From contig NZ_CP022989.1 of assembly GCF_002278075.1 (NCBI RefSeq), forward strand, positions 2,232,001 through 2,296,000: DNA of 64,000 bases, written 5' to 3'. The position numbers were made by a program, and so were the translations under genes. The DNA is from Paraburkholderia aromaticivorans. GTDB taxonomy: Bacteria > Pseudomonadota > Gammaproteobacteria > Burkholderiales > Burkholderiaceae. The notes beneath the pieces were generated by a model. That model saw only the letters and a list, made by a program, of their open reading frames with translations, had not been told where the DNA came from and searched no databases. Below, in pieces: positions 18,737 to 27,507 of the stretch. Every line of letters begins with the position of its first letter. The first letter of the stretch is position 1.

Positions 18737-18780
18737 AGCCCCGCGCGATCGATTTTTGCTGATCGCGCGGGGCTCTTTAT
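18737..18780. terminator. Bidirectional intrinsic terminator
   Basis: A perfect 14-bp stem (AGCCCCGCGCGATC with its complement, 18737-18750 and 18761-18774) and a 10-nt loop sit between the convergent sppA and methyltransferase genes. A T-rich tail follows on the plus side and AAAAA precedes it, which gives T's on the minus strand. Confidence 0.93.
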
Positions 18781-18806
18781 TTGTCCCTAACACTGTCTGG
18801 TCAGAA

Positions 18807-19526
18807 TCAAACGGCCAGGATCAGAAAGATAGCCGGCCGCTTGTGCAAATCGATCGCGGGTTTTTTCTTCCAGTCAGCCACGGTGCGGCTCGCGATGGTC
18901 TCCGTCTCCAGCGTCAGATCGACCGCCACGCAAACGAGCGTGGAGGGCGCGCACGTCGCCAGTAACGTGTCGAGCAGCGCGCGATTCCGGTAAGGCGTCT
19001 CGATAAAGATCTGCGTCTGTTTGCCTTTGCGCGACTGTTGCTCGAGCTCTCGCAGACGCTTGGCCCGCTCCGTGGCATCGACCGGCAAGTAGCCGTGGAA
19101 CGCAAAACTCTGGCCGTTGAGCCCGGAAGCCATCAAGGCCAGCAGAATCGAACTGGGCCCGACAAACGGCACGACCTTCACGCCGCGCTCGTGCGCGCGG
19201 CGCACCAGCAGGGCGCCTGGGTCGGCGACCGCCGGGCAGCCCGCTTCGGATACCAGGCCCGCGTCGGTGCCGGCGAGAAGCGGCGCGAGCAGCTTGTCGA
19301 TCTCGCCGGCCGGCGTATTGACGTTCAATTCGCGGATCTCGATTTCCTGGATCGGCCGTTCCGTGCCGACCTTCTTCAGAAACGCGCGCGTGGTTTTTGC
19401 GTTCTCGCCGATGTAATAGTGTAGTGATGCCGCGCGGGTGCGCACCGGCGCCGGCAGCACTGCGTCGAGCGCCTCGGCGTCGCCTTCGCCGAGCGTGTTC
19501 GGAATCAGATAGAGCGTGCCGGTCAT
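18807..19526 (-). CDS. Tetrapyrrole-methylase-fold SAM methyltransferase (RsmI-related)
   Basis: A 239-aa protein of the SAM-dependent tetrapyrrole methylase superfamily. Recognisable parts are GTLYLIPNTLGEG at the N-terminus, LVSEAGCPAVADPGALLVRRAHE and VVPFVGPSSILLALMASGLNGQSFAFHGYLP, which parallel RsmI (16S rRNA 2'-O-methyltransferase). It differs from RsmI at the start, where RsmI has a VATPIGNLGD motif, so it is probably a paralogue with unknown target. It overlaps the maf gene by 4 bp. Confidence 0.85.
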   Translation of the reverse strand: MTGTLYLIPNTLGEGDAEALDAVLPAPVRTRAASLHYYIGENAKTTRAFLKKVGTERPIQEIEIRELNVNTPAGEIDKLLAPLLAGTDAGLVSEAGCPAVADPGALLVRRAHERGVKVVPFVGPSSILLALMASGLNGQSFAFHGYLPVDATERAKRLRELEQQSRKGKQTQIFIETPYRNRALLDTLLATCAPSTLVCVAVDLTLETETIASRTVADWKKKPAIDLHKRPAIFLILAV

Positions 19527-20140
19527 CGCGCCCCCAAAAGTGGATAACCCGCTGCGAGCAGCATGCGCGACAGCGCGATCAATGGCAGGCCGACTAGCGC
19601 GGTGGGATCGTCGGAGTGAATGGCATCGAGCAGGACGATGCCGAGTCCTTCGGATTTGGCGCTCCCCGCGACGTCATAGGGCGTTTCGGTCAGCAAATAG
19701 GCCTCGAGCGCGGCATCCGGCAGATCGCGGAATTGCACGCGGGTAATCACGTCGACGGCTTGCGCCGTCCCGGAGCGGCTGTCGAACAGGGACAGCGCAC
19801 TATGGAACTGGACTTCCCGGCCGCGCATCGCTTGCAGTTGCGCCAGCGCGTTGGCGTGGGTGCCGGGCTTGCCGATCTGCAGGCCGTCATAGGTGGCGAC
19901 CTGGTCGGAACCGATCACGAGCGCGGCTTCGCCGGTGCGGAGCTCACCGGCTACCGCGCGGGCTTTGGCTTGCGCGAGCCGCAGCGCGGTGATTTCGGGT
20001 GTCTCGCCGGCAAGCGGCGTCTCGTCGATCGCGGGCACGATGACATCGAACGGCACCCGCAGGCGTTCGAGCAGTTCGCGGCGGTAAGGCGAACTCGACG
20101 CCAGAATCAGGCGTGGCGGGCGATTCAGGGAATCTGGCAT
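19523..20140 (-). CDS. maf: Maf-like nucleotide pyrophosphatase (YceF type)
   Basis: A 205-aa Maf/HAM1-fold NTP pyrophosphatase. The motif ILASSSPYRRELLERLRVPF is typical of the YceF subgroup, described as acting on 7-methyl-GTP; VIGSDQVATYDG and KSEGLGIVLLD are other conserved parts. I use the ATG at 20140; a TTG two codons upstream is possible. It is the first gene of a minus-strand pair with the methyltransferase. YceF next to YceD-RpmF-PlsX is a conserved arrangement in proteobacteria. Confidence 0.9.
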   Translation of the reverse strand: MPDSLNRPPRLILASSSPYRRELLERLRVPFDVIVPAIDETPLAGETPEITALRLAQAKARAVAGELRTGEAALVIGSDQVATYDGLQIGKPGTHANALAQLQAMRGREVQFHSALSLFDSRSGTAQAVDVITRVQFRDLPDAALEAYLLTETPYDVAGSAKSEGLGIVLLDAIHSDDPTALVGLPLIALSRMLLAAGYPLLGAR

Positions 20141-20211
20141 GGACAATCAGCGGCTAGAGAGGCGGAACGTACGGCGCCGCGCGAAGTTCGCGCGCGTACG
20201 GGCTTAAGTGT

Positions 20212-20240
20212 TTGACTCGAAAAGACAAAACGGATATGAT
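20212..20240 (+). promoter_or_regulatory. Sigma-70 promoter of the yceD-rpmF-plsX-fab cluster
   Basis: TTGACT (20212-20217) is separated by exactly 17 nt from TATGAT (20235-20240). The start point would be near 20247, giving a leader of about 175 nt before yceD. There is no other equally good box in the 282-bp maf/yceD gap. Confidence 0.85.
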
Positions 20241-20422
20241 TTTGGGCTTTTCATCGGTATGCTTGCGCTAGGCGGGTCTCGGTGTGTGTGAGGCGTGTAA
20301 GCACGTGTAAGCGCGTCGCGCAACGGGCGGGTCTCGCAGGTCGTCTCGCAACCAGTTTGTCCCCGCGGTTTGTATTGCGCGGTTTATACCCCGGCGAAAC
20401 CCTTGCCGAAGCAGGAGCGCAC

Positions 20423-21067
20423 ATGACTCAACATCCTGGCAACCCTGCAGGTCTGTCCGACCCGCACGATATCGATCTGTTCGAATTTGCGCGGAGTGGG
20501 CGTCAGGCCGCGGGTGTCGTGCGCGTCTCGCAACTGCCGCGCATGTTAAACGAAGTCCCGGCAGAAGCGCCAGACCGCGATACCGCGTTCACCTGGCAAG
20601 CCGAAGGGTCGACGCAGCCGGAATTGCAGGATGACGGCACCGAGGGTCCCCAGCCTTATTTGAGGATGGCGATTCACGGCGCTGCATGGCTCGAGTGTCA
20701 GCGGTGCATGACGCCGTACTTGCAGGCATTCAACGTCGATGCAACTTACCGGATCGTCAACACTGAGGCGGAAGCCGAAGAGTTTCCGCTCGACGAGGAT
20801 GAAGTCGAAGTGATCGTGGGCTCGAACCATTTCGATCTCGTCGACTTGATCGAAGAAGAGTTGCTGCTTTCCTTGCCGCTCGTGCCCAAGCATGAGGTCT
20901 GCCCCGAAGTGCACGAGAGCCTCGTCTCCGGGGTGACCGGTGCCGAAGGCGAGGGCGACGAGGGCGCACCGGACGAAGCTGAAGAGGGTGGTGAGCCCGA
21001 GCGGCCCAGTCCGTTCGCGGCGCTCCAGAGTCTCAAGCGCGGTGAGCCGGGCGACAAGAAGCACTGA
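20423..21067 (+). CDS. yceD: YceD family protein (DUF177), 23S rRNA accumulation protein
   Basis: A 214-aa member of the DUF177 family, which in E. coli and plants is linked to 23S rRNA accumulation. The core WLECQRCMTPYLQAF with its Cys pair, followed by the acidic segment EEFPLDEDEVEVIVG and FDLVDLIEEELLLSLPLVPKH, is diagnostic. The last 50 residues are acidic and low complexity. I chose the ATG at 20423, which has GGAG 7 nt upstream; the longer frame has no family similarity. It lies directly before rpmF, its conserved partner. Confidence 0.9.
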   Translation: MTQHPGNPAGLSDPHDIDLFEFARSGRQAAGVVRVSQLPRMLNEVPAEAPDRDTAFTWQAEGSTQPELQDDGTEGPQPYLRMAIHGAAWLECQRCMTPYLQAFNVDATYRIVNTEAEAEEFPLDEDEVEVIVGSNHFDLVDLIEEELLLSLPLVPKHEVCPEVHESLVSGVTGAEGEGDEGAPDEAEEGGEPERPSPFAALQSLKRGEPGDKKH

Positions 21068-21168
21068 ACAGTTGCATGGGAGCGCGATGCGGGCGCATTG
21101 GCCATTCGGCCAGTGGCGGAGACCGGATCGGGCTGTGTTAGAATTCGGAAAATTTTTAGGAGTTAGTC

Positions 21169-21348
21169 ATGGCAGTTCAACAAAATAAGAAGTCGCCGTC
21201 GAAGCGCGGCATGCACCGTTCGCACGATTTTCTGACGGCAGCGCCGCTGGCCGTGGAGCCGAGCACGGGCGAAGTGCATCTGCGTCACCACGTTAGCCCG
21301 AACGGCTACTATCGCGGCAAGAAAGTTGTCAAGACGAAGAACGATTAA
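21169..21348 (+). CDS. rpmF: 50S ribosomal protein L32
   Basis: A 59-residue basic protein reading [20 protein letters not shown], then [20 protein letters not shown] and ending KKVVKTKND, which is bacterial L32. A Shine-Dalgarno AGGAG lies 7 nt upstream. It is the version without the zinc-binding cysteines seen in some phyla. It sits in the conserved yceD-rpmF-plsX order, 101 bp after yceD, and is followed by a hairpin terminator. Confidence 0.97.
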
Positions 21349-21431
21349 TCGTTTCGCTGCGCGTTTCTCTGCGTGCCGCCACTTGGCGTTTCGCGTGGCG
21401 ATCGGCTCGCTTGACATTTTCCCGGCTCGGC

Positions 21432-21461
21432 AAAAAGGCGGCATTCAATTGCCGCTTTTTT
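21432..21461 (+). terminator. Hairpin terminator after rpmF
   Basis: GCGGCA (21438-21443) pairs with TGCCGC (21450-21455), preceded by AAAAA and followed by six T. It lies 90 bp after rpmF and 70 bp before plsX. It may be partial, letting some transcripts continue into the fab genes. Confidence 0.75.
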
Positions 21462-21532
21462 GTGTCGATCGCAATTGGCGCTTCGGCGCCTGCTGCGGTT
21501 GCATGCAGGGTGCCTGAAATTCGTCGCACTCC

Positions 21533-22639
21533 ATGACAGTAAAGCTCACGATAGATTGCATGGGAGGCGACCACGGCCCGTCCGTGACCGTTCCCGCTGC
21601 CGTCAACTTCGTTCGTTCGCATCCCGATGCGCAGTTGCTGCTCGTCGGCATTGAAAGTGCGATTCGTGCGCAGCTGAAGAAGTTGAAGGCTCTGGACCTG
21701 CCGGCGCTGACCGTCGTATCCGCTTCCGAGATCGTCGCCATGGACGATCCGGTCGAAGTCGCGCTGCGCAAGAAAAAAGATTCCTCCATGCGCGTGGCGC
21801 TGAACCGCGTCAAGGAAGGCGAGGCGCAAGCCTGCATTTCCGCCGGCAACACCGGCGCGCTGATGGCGGTCTCGCGCTATGTGCTGAAAACGCTGTCGGG
21901 CATTGAACGCCCGGCTATCGCGTCGGCACTGCCCAATCCCAATGGCTACACGATGATGCTCGACCTGGGCGCCAACGTCGACTGCGAACCTCAGCATCTA
22001 CTGCAGTTCGCGGAGATGGGGCACGCGCTCGTGTCGGCGCTCGAGGGTAAGGAGCGGCCCACCATCGGCCTGCTCAATATCGGCGAAGAAGTCATCAAGG
22101 GCAACGACACCATCAAACGTGCCGGCGAATTGCTGCGCGCGAGTACACTTAACTTTCACGGTAACGTTGAAGGCAACGATATCTTCAAAGGCACGGTCGA
22201 CGTCATCGTCTGCGACGGTTTTGTCGGCAATGTCGCGCTGAAGACGTCTGAGGGCCTCGCGCAGATGCTGTCCAACATCATCAAGGAAGAGTTCGGCCGT
22301 TCGTGGCTGACCAAGGTGATGGCGGTGCTCGCATTGCCGGTATTGATGCGCTTCAAGAAACGCGTCGATCATCGGCAATACAATGGTGCCGCGTTGCTCG
22401 GCCTGCGCGGGCTGGTGATCAAAAGCCACGGTTCGGCGGATGCCTACGGGTTTGAGTGGGCTATCAAACGCGGGTATGATGCCGTCAAAAACGGCGTGCT
22501 GGAACGCCTTGCGCGCGCAATGGAAGAGAACGCGGGTTCTCTGGAACAGGCGGCGCGCGACGCGAGCGGTGCGGGCCACGCAAGCCCGATCGCAGGCCAG
22601 CCAGCCGAGCCCTACGCTGCGCAATCCTCGAAGGCATAA
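21533..22639 (+). CDS. plsX: Phosphate acyltransferase PlsX
   Basis: PlsX makes acyl-phosphate from acyl-ACP for glycerophospholipid synthesis. The 368-aa protein begins [20 protein letters not shown], the family start, and contains [25 protein letters not shown] and [20 protein letters not shown]. The last 25 residues are an Ala-rich extension. It ends in TAATG, overlapping the fabH start, so the two are translationally coupled. Confidence 0.96.
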   Translation: MTVKLTIDCMGGDHGPSVTVPAAVNFVRSHPDAQLLLVGIESAIRAQLKKLKALDLPALTVVSASEIVAMDDPVEVALRKKKDSSMRVALNRVKEGEAQACISAGNTGALMAVSRYVLKTLSGIERPAIASALPNPNGYTMMLDLGANVDCEPQHLLQFAEMGHALVSALEGKERPTIGLLNIGEEVIKGNDTIKRAGELLRASTLNFHGNVEGNDIFKGTVDVIVCDGFVGNVALKTSEGLAQMLSNIIKEEFGRSWLTKVMAVLALPVLMRFKKRVDHRQYNGAALLGLRGLVIKSHGSADAYGFEWAIKRGYDAVKNGVLERLARAMEENAGSLEQAARDASGAGHASPIAGQPAEPYAAQSSKA

Positions 22640-23628
22640 TGGCTCAATCGACAATTTACTCCCGCGTGCTGGGCACCGGCAGCTACCTGCCGCCCAACCG
22701 CGTCACCAATCAGGATCTGACCGAACGTCTCGCCGAGCAAGGTGTCGAGACGAGCGACGAGTGGATCGTGGCCCGCACGGGCATTCATGCGCGCCATTTC
22801 GCGGACCCTGATGTCACGACCAGCGATCTGGCGTTCATTGCTTCGCAACGCGCGATCGAAGCGGCAGATATCGACCCGCAGTCCATCGATCTGATCATCG
22901 TCGCAACCTCCACGCCGGACTTCGTGTTTCCGAGCACGGCGTGCCTGTTGCAAAACAAGCTCGGCATCAAGAACCACGGCGCGGCCTTCGACGTTCAGGC
23001 CGTCTGTTCCGGTTTTGCTTATGCGGTGGCGACGGCGGACAGCTTCATTCGCAGCGGTCAGCACCGTACGGCGCTTGTGATCGGCGCGGAAACTTTCTCG
23101 CGCATTCTCGATTTCAAAGACCGCACCACGTGCGTACTGTTCGGCGACGGCGCGGGCGCGGTGATCCTGCAGGCGTCGGAAGAGCCTGGCGTGCTGGCGA
23201 GCGCGCTGCACGCGGACGGCAGCCATTCGAACATTCTCTGCACGCCGGGCAACGTGAACGGCGGTGTCGTGGCCGGCAGTGCGTTCCTGCATATGGATGG
23301 GCAGGCCGTGTTCAAGCTCGCCGTCAACGTGCTCGAAAAAGTCGCGGTCGAAGCGCTCGAGAAGGCCAATCTGTCGGCTGAGCAGATCGACTGGCTGATT
23401 CCGCATCAGGCGAATATCCGCATCATGCAAAGCACCTGCCGCAAGCTCGGCTTGCCGCAGGAACGCATGGTCGTCACAGTGGGCGAGCACGGCAATACGT
23501 CGGCTGCGTCCATTCCGCTCGCATTCGACGTCGCAGTGCGCGACGGCCGCATCAAGCGCGGTCAGAACGTGCTGATCGAAGGCGTCGGCGGCGGCTTCAC
23601 GTGGGGCGCGTCGGTCATCCGCTACTGA
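22639..23628 (+). CDS. fabH: Beta-ketoacyl-ACP synthase III
   Basis: FabH condenses acetyl-CoA with malonyl-ACP to start fatty acid synthesis. In this 329-aa protein the catalytic Cys is in [13 protein letters not shown], the His in [12 protein letters not shown] and the Asn in [13 protein letters not shown]. Length and motifs are standard. It overlaps plsX by one base and precedes fabD by 111 bp, in the usual proteobacterial order. Confidence 0.97.
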   Translation: MAQSTIYSRVLGTGSYLPPNRVTNQDLTERLAEQGVETSDEWIVARTGIHARHFADPDVTTSDLAFIASQRAIEAADIDPQSIDLIIVATSTPDFVFPSTACLLQNKLGIKNHGAAFDVQAVCSGFAYAVATADSFIRSGQHRTALVIGAETFSRILDFKDRTTCVLFGDGAGAVILQASEEPGVLASALHADGSHSNILCTPGNVNGGVVAGSAFLHMDGQAVFKLAVNVLEKVAVEALEKANLSAEQIDWLIPHQANIRIMQSTCRKLGLPQERMVVTVGEHGNTSAASIPLAFDVAVRDGRIKRGQNVLIEGVGGGFTWGASVIRY

Positions 23629-23739
23629 TAGCGGCGACGTGATGGCGAGCGCTCTTCGCGGCGCTCGGCTACGTTTGAGCGCGCTCGCCGTTAACCGGGC
23701 GCGCCACCCACATCTGACAACATCGATTTTGGGGACGAT

Positions 23740-24675
23740 ATGAAATTTGCGTTCGTTTTTCCCGGCCAGGGTTCGCAGTCGGTCGGCATGCTCAACGCGT
23801 TTGCCGATCACGCGGTCGTGCGTGAGACGATCCAGGAAGCCTCCGATGCGCTCAACCAGGATCTCGGCAAGCTGATTGCCGAAGGCCCCGCCGAAGATCT
23901 GAACCTCACCACCAACACGCAGCCGGTCATGCTGACCGCCTCTTACGCGATGTATCGCGCGTGGTTGCAGGCCGGCGGTCCGAAACCGGCGATTCTCGCT
24001 GGCCATAGCCTGGGTGAATACACCGCGCTGGTCGCGGCGGGCGCAATCGCGTTTCGCGATGCCGTGCCGCTCGTACGCTTTCGCGCGCAAGCCATGCAAA
24101 CGGCGGTGCCGGTCGGTGAAGGCGGCATGGCCGCGATTCTCGGTCTCGACGACGACACGGTGCGCGCGGTGTGCGCCGAAGCATCGGTTGCGGGCGTTGT
24201 CGAAGCGGTCAATTTCAATGCGCCGGCGCAGGTCGTGATCGCGGGCCACAAGGCCGCGGTGGAAAAGGCCTGCGAAGTCGCAAAGGCGAAGGGCGCCAAG
24301 CGCGCGCTGCCGCTGCCGGTTTCGGCGCCGTTCCACTCGTCGCTGCTCAAGCCCGCGTCGGACCAATTGCGCGAGTATCTGGCGAGCGTCGACGTGCAGG
24401 TGCCGGCCATTCCGGTCGTCAACAACGTCGACGTCGCGGTGGTCAACGAACCGGCTGGCATCAAGGATGCGCTGGTGCGCCAGGCGGCCGGCGCGGTGCG
24501 GTGGGTCGAGGGCGTTCAGGCAATGTCGGCCCAAGGCGTCACCCACGTGATCGAATGCGGTCCGGGCAAGGTCCTTGCGGGACTGACCAAGCGTATCGAC
24601 GGCAATCTGGTCGGCGCGTCGATTTTCGATCCGGCTTCGCTCGAAGAGACGCTCAACCTGGTGACGGCAGGCTGA
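23740..24675 (+). CDS. fabD: Malonyl-CoA:ACP transacylase
   Basis: FabD moves malonyl groups from CoA to ACP. The 311-aa protein begins with FVFPGQGSQSVGML and has the active-site serine in LAGHSLGEYTALVAAG near residue 90. The catalytic His is in PVSAPFHSSLLKPA near residue 200, and ECGPGKVLAGLTKRI closes the fold. It sits between fabH and fabG. Confidence 0.97.
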   Translation: MKFAFVFPGQGSQSVGMLNAFADHAVVRETIQEASDALNQDLGKLIAEGPAEDLNLTTNTQPVMLTASYAMYRAWLQAGGPKPAILAGHSLGEYTALVAAGAIAFRDAVPLVRFRAQAMQTAVPVGEGGMAAILGLDDDTVRAVCAEASVAGVVEAVNFNAPAQVVIAGHKAAVEKACEVAKAKGAKRALPLPVSAPFHSSLLKPASDQLREYLASVDVQVPAIPVVNNVDVAVVNEPAGIKDALVRQAAGAVRWVEGVQAMSAQGVTHVIECGPGKVLAGLTKRIDGNLVGASIFDPASLEETLNLVTAG

Positions 24676-24774
24676 GCAAAGCGGGTGCGTGACTGACAGC
24701 ACGCGCCGCGCACTGGCATCAGTACATCGCATCACGAATCAATCAGCCCTCCGAAGGGCATCCGGACTGACAAG

Positions 24775-25524
24775 ATGGAAAAGACTCTCGATAAACAGAT
24801 CGCAATCGTGACCGGCGCTTCGCGTGGCATCGGCCGTGCAATCGCGATGGAACTGGCGCGCCAGGGCGCGACGGTGATCGGCACGGCGACCAGCGAAAGC
24901 GGCGCGGCCGCGATCAGCGAAGCGCTGAGTGCGGCCGGCGTGAACGGCCGTGGCGCGGTGCTCAACGTGAACGACGCGGCGGCGGCGGAAGCGCTGATCG
25001 ACGGCACGGTGAAGGAATTCGGCGCGCTGAATGTGCTGGTGAACAACGCCGGCATCACGCAGGATCAACTCGCCATGCGCATGAAGGACGACGACTGGGA
25101 CGCGGTGATCGACACCAACCTCAAGTCGGTGTTCCGTCTGTCGCGCGCTGTGCTGCGGCCCATGATGAAGGCGAAGGGCGGCCGCATCATCAACATCACG
25201 TCGGTGGTCGGCTCGGCCGGCAACCCGGGGCAAGTCAACTACGCCGCCGCGAAAGCGGGTGTGGCGGGCATGACGCGCGCGCTGGCACGCGAGATCGGCA
25301 GTCGCGGCATCACGGTGAATTGCGTCGCGCCCGGCTTCATCGATACCGACATGACCAAGACCTTGCCGGAAGACCAGCAAACGGCGCTGAAGACGCAGAT
25401 TCCGCTAGGGCGCCTCGGCAGTCCGGAAGATATCGCGCACGCCGTGGCGTTTCTGGCGTCCCCGCAAGCCGGGTATATCACCGGCACGACATTGCATGTG
25501 AACGGCGGGATGTACATGTCGTAA
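24775..25524 (+). CDS. fabG: 3-oxoacyl-ACP reductase FabG
   Basis: FabG is the NADPH-dependent short-chain dehydrogenase that reduces 3-oxoacyl-ACP. The 249-aa protein has the cofactor motif VTGASRGIGRAIA near the start and the catalytic Ser-Tyr-Lys set in ITSVVGSAGNPGQVNYAAAK (Y and K four residues apart). The terminus TLHVNGGMYMS is typical. A terminator-like hairpin follows before acpP. Confidence 0.97.
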   Translation: MEKTLDKQIAIVTGASRGIGRAIAMELARQGATVIGTATSESGAAAISEALSAAGVNGRGAVLNVNDAAAAEALIDGTVKEFGALNVLVNNAGITQDQLAMRMKDDDWDAVIDTNLKSVFRLSRAVLRPMMKAKGGRIINITSVVGSAGNPGQVNYAAAKAGVAGMTRALAREIGSRGITVNCVAPGFIDTDMTKTLPEDQQTALKTQIPLGRLGSPEDIAHAVAFLASPQAGYITGTTLHVNGGMYMS

Positions 25525-25571
25525 CCAAATTCGGTTACTATCCGCGCCTTGATGCGTTTGTAAATGTGTCA

Positions 25572-25610
25572 GGCGCATGCCTTGACAGCAACCCGATGCG
25601 CCGCTTTTTT
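25572..25610 (+). terminator. Intrinsic terminator between fabG and acpP
   Basis: GGCGCAT (25572-25578) pairs with ATGCGCC (25596-25602) and is followed by GC and six T. It would separate fabG from acpP, which in many bacteria has its own strong promoter. A TAAAAT box at 25627-25632 is a possible acpP -10, though with a poor -35. Confidence 0.7.
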
Positions 25611-25675
25611 GCCGGGTCAAACCTGATAAAATGCGCGCACCTGTATTTTTGAACTTCTTTTCCCTTGGAGGGGTA

Positions 25676-25915
25676 ATGGACAATATCGAACAGCGCGTCA
25701 AGAAGATCGTCGCAGAACAACTGGGCGTTGCAGAAGCTGAGATCAAGAACGAAGCTTCGTTCGTGAACGACCTCGGCGCCGACTCGCTCGACACCGTTGA
25801 ACTCGTGATGGCCCTCGAAGACGAGTTCGGCATGGAAATTCCGGATGAAGAAGCCGAGAAGATCACCACCGTTCAGCAAGCAATCGACTACGCTCGCGCG
25901 AACGTCAAGGCCTAA
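25676..25915 (+). CDS. acpP: Acyl carrier protein
   Basis: A 79-residue acidic carrier of growing acyl chains. The phosphopantetheine serine is in [16 protein letters not shown] near residue 37, with the standard four-helix ACP sequence around it. The ribosome binding site GGAGGGG lies just upstream. AcpP is charged by AcpS, encoded later in this window. It has a terminator-like hairpin on both sides, which suggests separate, high expression. Confidence 0.98.
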
Positions 25916-25955
25916 GGTCATTCGCGCCTGCGTTTCTGCGTTGGCGGCGTATGAC

Positions 25956-26000
25956 ACCCTGCCGTGTCGGTTGCCGACGCCAGCAGGGTTGGCGCTTTTT
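25956..26000 (+). terminator. Hairpin terminator after acpP
   Basis: Two stacked stems: ACCCTGC (25956-25962) with GCAGGGT (25983-25989), and inside it GTCGG (25966-25970) with CCGAC (25974-25978) around a 3-nt loop. TTTTT follows at 25996-26000, after a short GC spacer. It starts 40 bp after the acpP stop. Confidence 0.65.
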
Positions 26001-26030
26001 GCCGCGCGTTTTGCCACGCAGGAGCCAGCG

Positions 26031-26177
26031 ATGTTGAAAGCGCAACTTTTCGCGCGATTGCCGACTTTCAAGAAAACGCCGGGCCGCCCCGCGTTTTCCG
26101 CCCCGCAGGAAGTACCCTTTGGGGATTGCTCCCGTCGGGGGGGCCTGGTGCGAAGCACCGGGTGTGTGGGCGCCTAA
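26031..26177 (+). CDS. Candidate 48-aa small protein between acpP and fabF
   Basis: An ATG is preceded by AGGAG at a 6-nt spacing, a good ribosome binding site. The 48 codons encode a basic peptide beginning [20 protein letters not shown] and ending RSTGCVGA. There is no membrane helix or signal peptide. I do not recognise a domain. It lies between the acpP terminator and a second hairpin that starts 2 bp after its stop, so it could be a small separate unit or a leader peptide for fabF. Its 3' half coincides with a GC-rich run of small hairpins (26110-26160), so it could also be non-coding repeat DNA. Confidence 0.4.
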   Translation: MLKAQLFARLPTFKKTPGRPAFSAPQEVPFGDCSRRGGLVRSTGCVGA

Positions 26178-26178
26178 C

Positions 26179-26230
26179 AGCCACGGGGCACACAGGGCAG
26201 GTTCCTGAGGCCGCTGTGGCTTTTGTTTTT
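26179..26230 (+). terminator. Terminator or attenuator-like hairpin before fabF
   Basis: AGCCAC (26179-26184) can pair with GTGGCT (26216-26221), with a CAGG/CCTG stem inside, followed by TTTGTTTTT. It begins right after the small ORF and ends 24 bp before the fabF start codon. Confidence 0.45.
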
Positions 26231-26254
26231 GTCATCTATGAAAAAGGGGTTACC

Positions 26255-27493
26255 GTGAGCCGCCGTCGTGTTGTTGTTACAGGCCTGGGGCTGATTTCGC
26301 CTGTTGGCAATAATGTTGCCGACGGCTGGGCCAATCTGGTCGCTGGCAAGTCGGGTATTGCCAATATCACGAAGTTCGATGCGTCGAACTTTTCGACTCG
26401 TTTCGCCGGCGAGGTGAAGGGCTTCAATATCGAGGACTACATCCCCGGTAAGGAAGCGCGCCACATGGATACGTTCATCCATTACGGCGTGGCTGCAGGC
26501 ATCCAGGCGATGCAGGACAGCGGCCTCGAAGTCACCGACGAGAATTCGGAGCGTATCGGTGTCGTGGTCGGTTCGGGCATCGGCGGCTTGCCGATGATCG
26601 AAGTGACGCAAACCGAACTGCTCAATCGCGGCCCACGCCGTATTTCGCCGTTCTTCGTGCCGGCGTCGATCATCAATATGATTTCCGGTCATCTGTCGAT
26701 CAAGTTCGGCATCAAGGGACCGAATCTGGCGATCGTCACCGCCTGTACCACGGGCCTGCACTGTATCGGCGAGGCTTCGCGCCTGATCGAATACGGTGAC
26801 GCCGACGTAATGATCGCGGGCGGCGCGGAATCGACCGTGTCGCCGTTGGGCGTCGGCGGCTTTGCGGCGGCGCGTGCGCTGTCGCAACGCAATGACGATC
26901 CGGCCACGGCGAGCCGTCCGTGGGACAAGGATCGCGACGGTTTTGTGCTGGGCGAGGGCGCCGGCGTCATGGTGCTCGAGGAATACGAGCACGCGAAGGC
27001 GCGTGGCGCGAAGATTTACGCCGAAGTCAGCGGCTACGGGATGAGCGGCGACGCCTATCACATGACCGCGCCGCTGGAAGACGGCGACGGCGCGCGCCGC
27101 TGCATGCTGGCCGCCTTGAAGAACGCGGGCATCAACACGGATCAGGTGAATTACCTGAACGCGCACGGCACGTCCACGCCGCTCGGCGACCTGGCTGAAA
27201 CCACCGGCATCAAGCGCGCTTTCGGCGACCACGCCAAAGACATGGTCGTGAACTCGACCAAGTCGATGACGGGGCACCTGCTGGGCGGCGCCGGCGGTCT
27301 GGAGTCGGTGTTCACCGTGCTGGCCGTGCATCATCAAGTGTCGCCGCCGACGATCAACATCTTCAACCAGGATCCGGCCTGCGATCTGGACTACTGCGCC
27401 AACACCGCGCGGGAAATGAAGATCGACGTGGCGCTGAAGAACTCGTTCGGGTTCGGCGGCACGAACGGCACGCTGGTTTTCAAGCGCGCCTGA
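26255..27493 (+). CDS. fabF: Beta-ketoacyl-ACP synthase II
   Basis: FabF elongates acyl-ACP with malonyl-ACP. The 412-aa protein has the Cys-His-His triad: Cys in [15 protein letters not shown], His in [12 protein letters not shown] and His in [15 protein letters not shown]. The start is a GTG ([12 protein letters not shown] follows), preceded by AAGGGG; the frame is open upstream for 97 more codons, but those cross the small ORF and hairpins and are not family sequence. It closes the fatty acid cluster. Confidence 0.95.
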   Translation: MSRRRVVVTGLGLISPVGNNVADGWANLVAGKSGIANITKFDASNFSTRFAGEVKGFNIEDYIPGKEARHMDTFIHYGVAAGIQAMQDSGLEVTDENSERIGVVVGSGIGGLPMIEVTQTELLNRGPRRISPFFVPASIINMISGHLSIKFGIKGPNLAIVTACTTGLHCIGEASRLIEYGDADVMIAGGAESTVSPLGVGGFAAARALSQRNDDPATASRPWDKDRDGFVLGEGAGVMVLEEYEHAKARGAKIYAEVSGYGMSGDAYHMTAPLEDGDGARRCMLAALKNAGINTDQVNYLNAHGTSTPLGDLAETTGIKRAFGDHAKDMVVNSTKSMTGHLLGGAGGLESVFTVLAVHHQVSPPTINIFNQDPACDLDYCANTAREMKIDVALKNSFGFGGTNGTLVFKRA

Positions 27494-27507
27494 TCGCCTG
27501 ATAGTTG

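Noticed and set aside
22612..24735. 707-aa minus-strand ORF across fabH and fabD
   Set aside because: It spans two well-supported fab genes on the other strand and is rich in Arg, His and Asp, typical of antisense frames at high GC.
25964..26254. Extension of fabF upstream to 25964
   Set aside because: The extra 97 codons cross two hairpins and the small ORF in another frame; FabF homology begins at the GTG at 26255.
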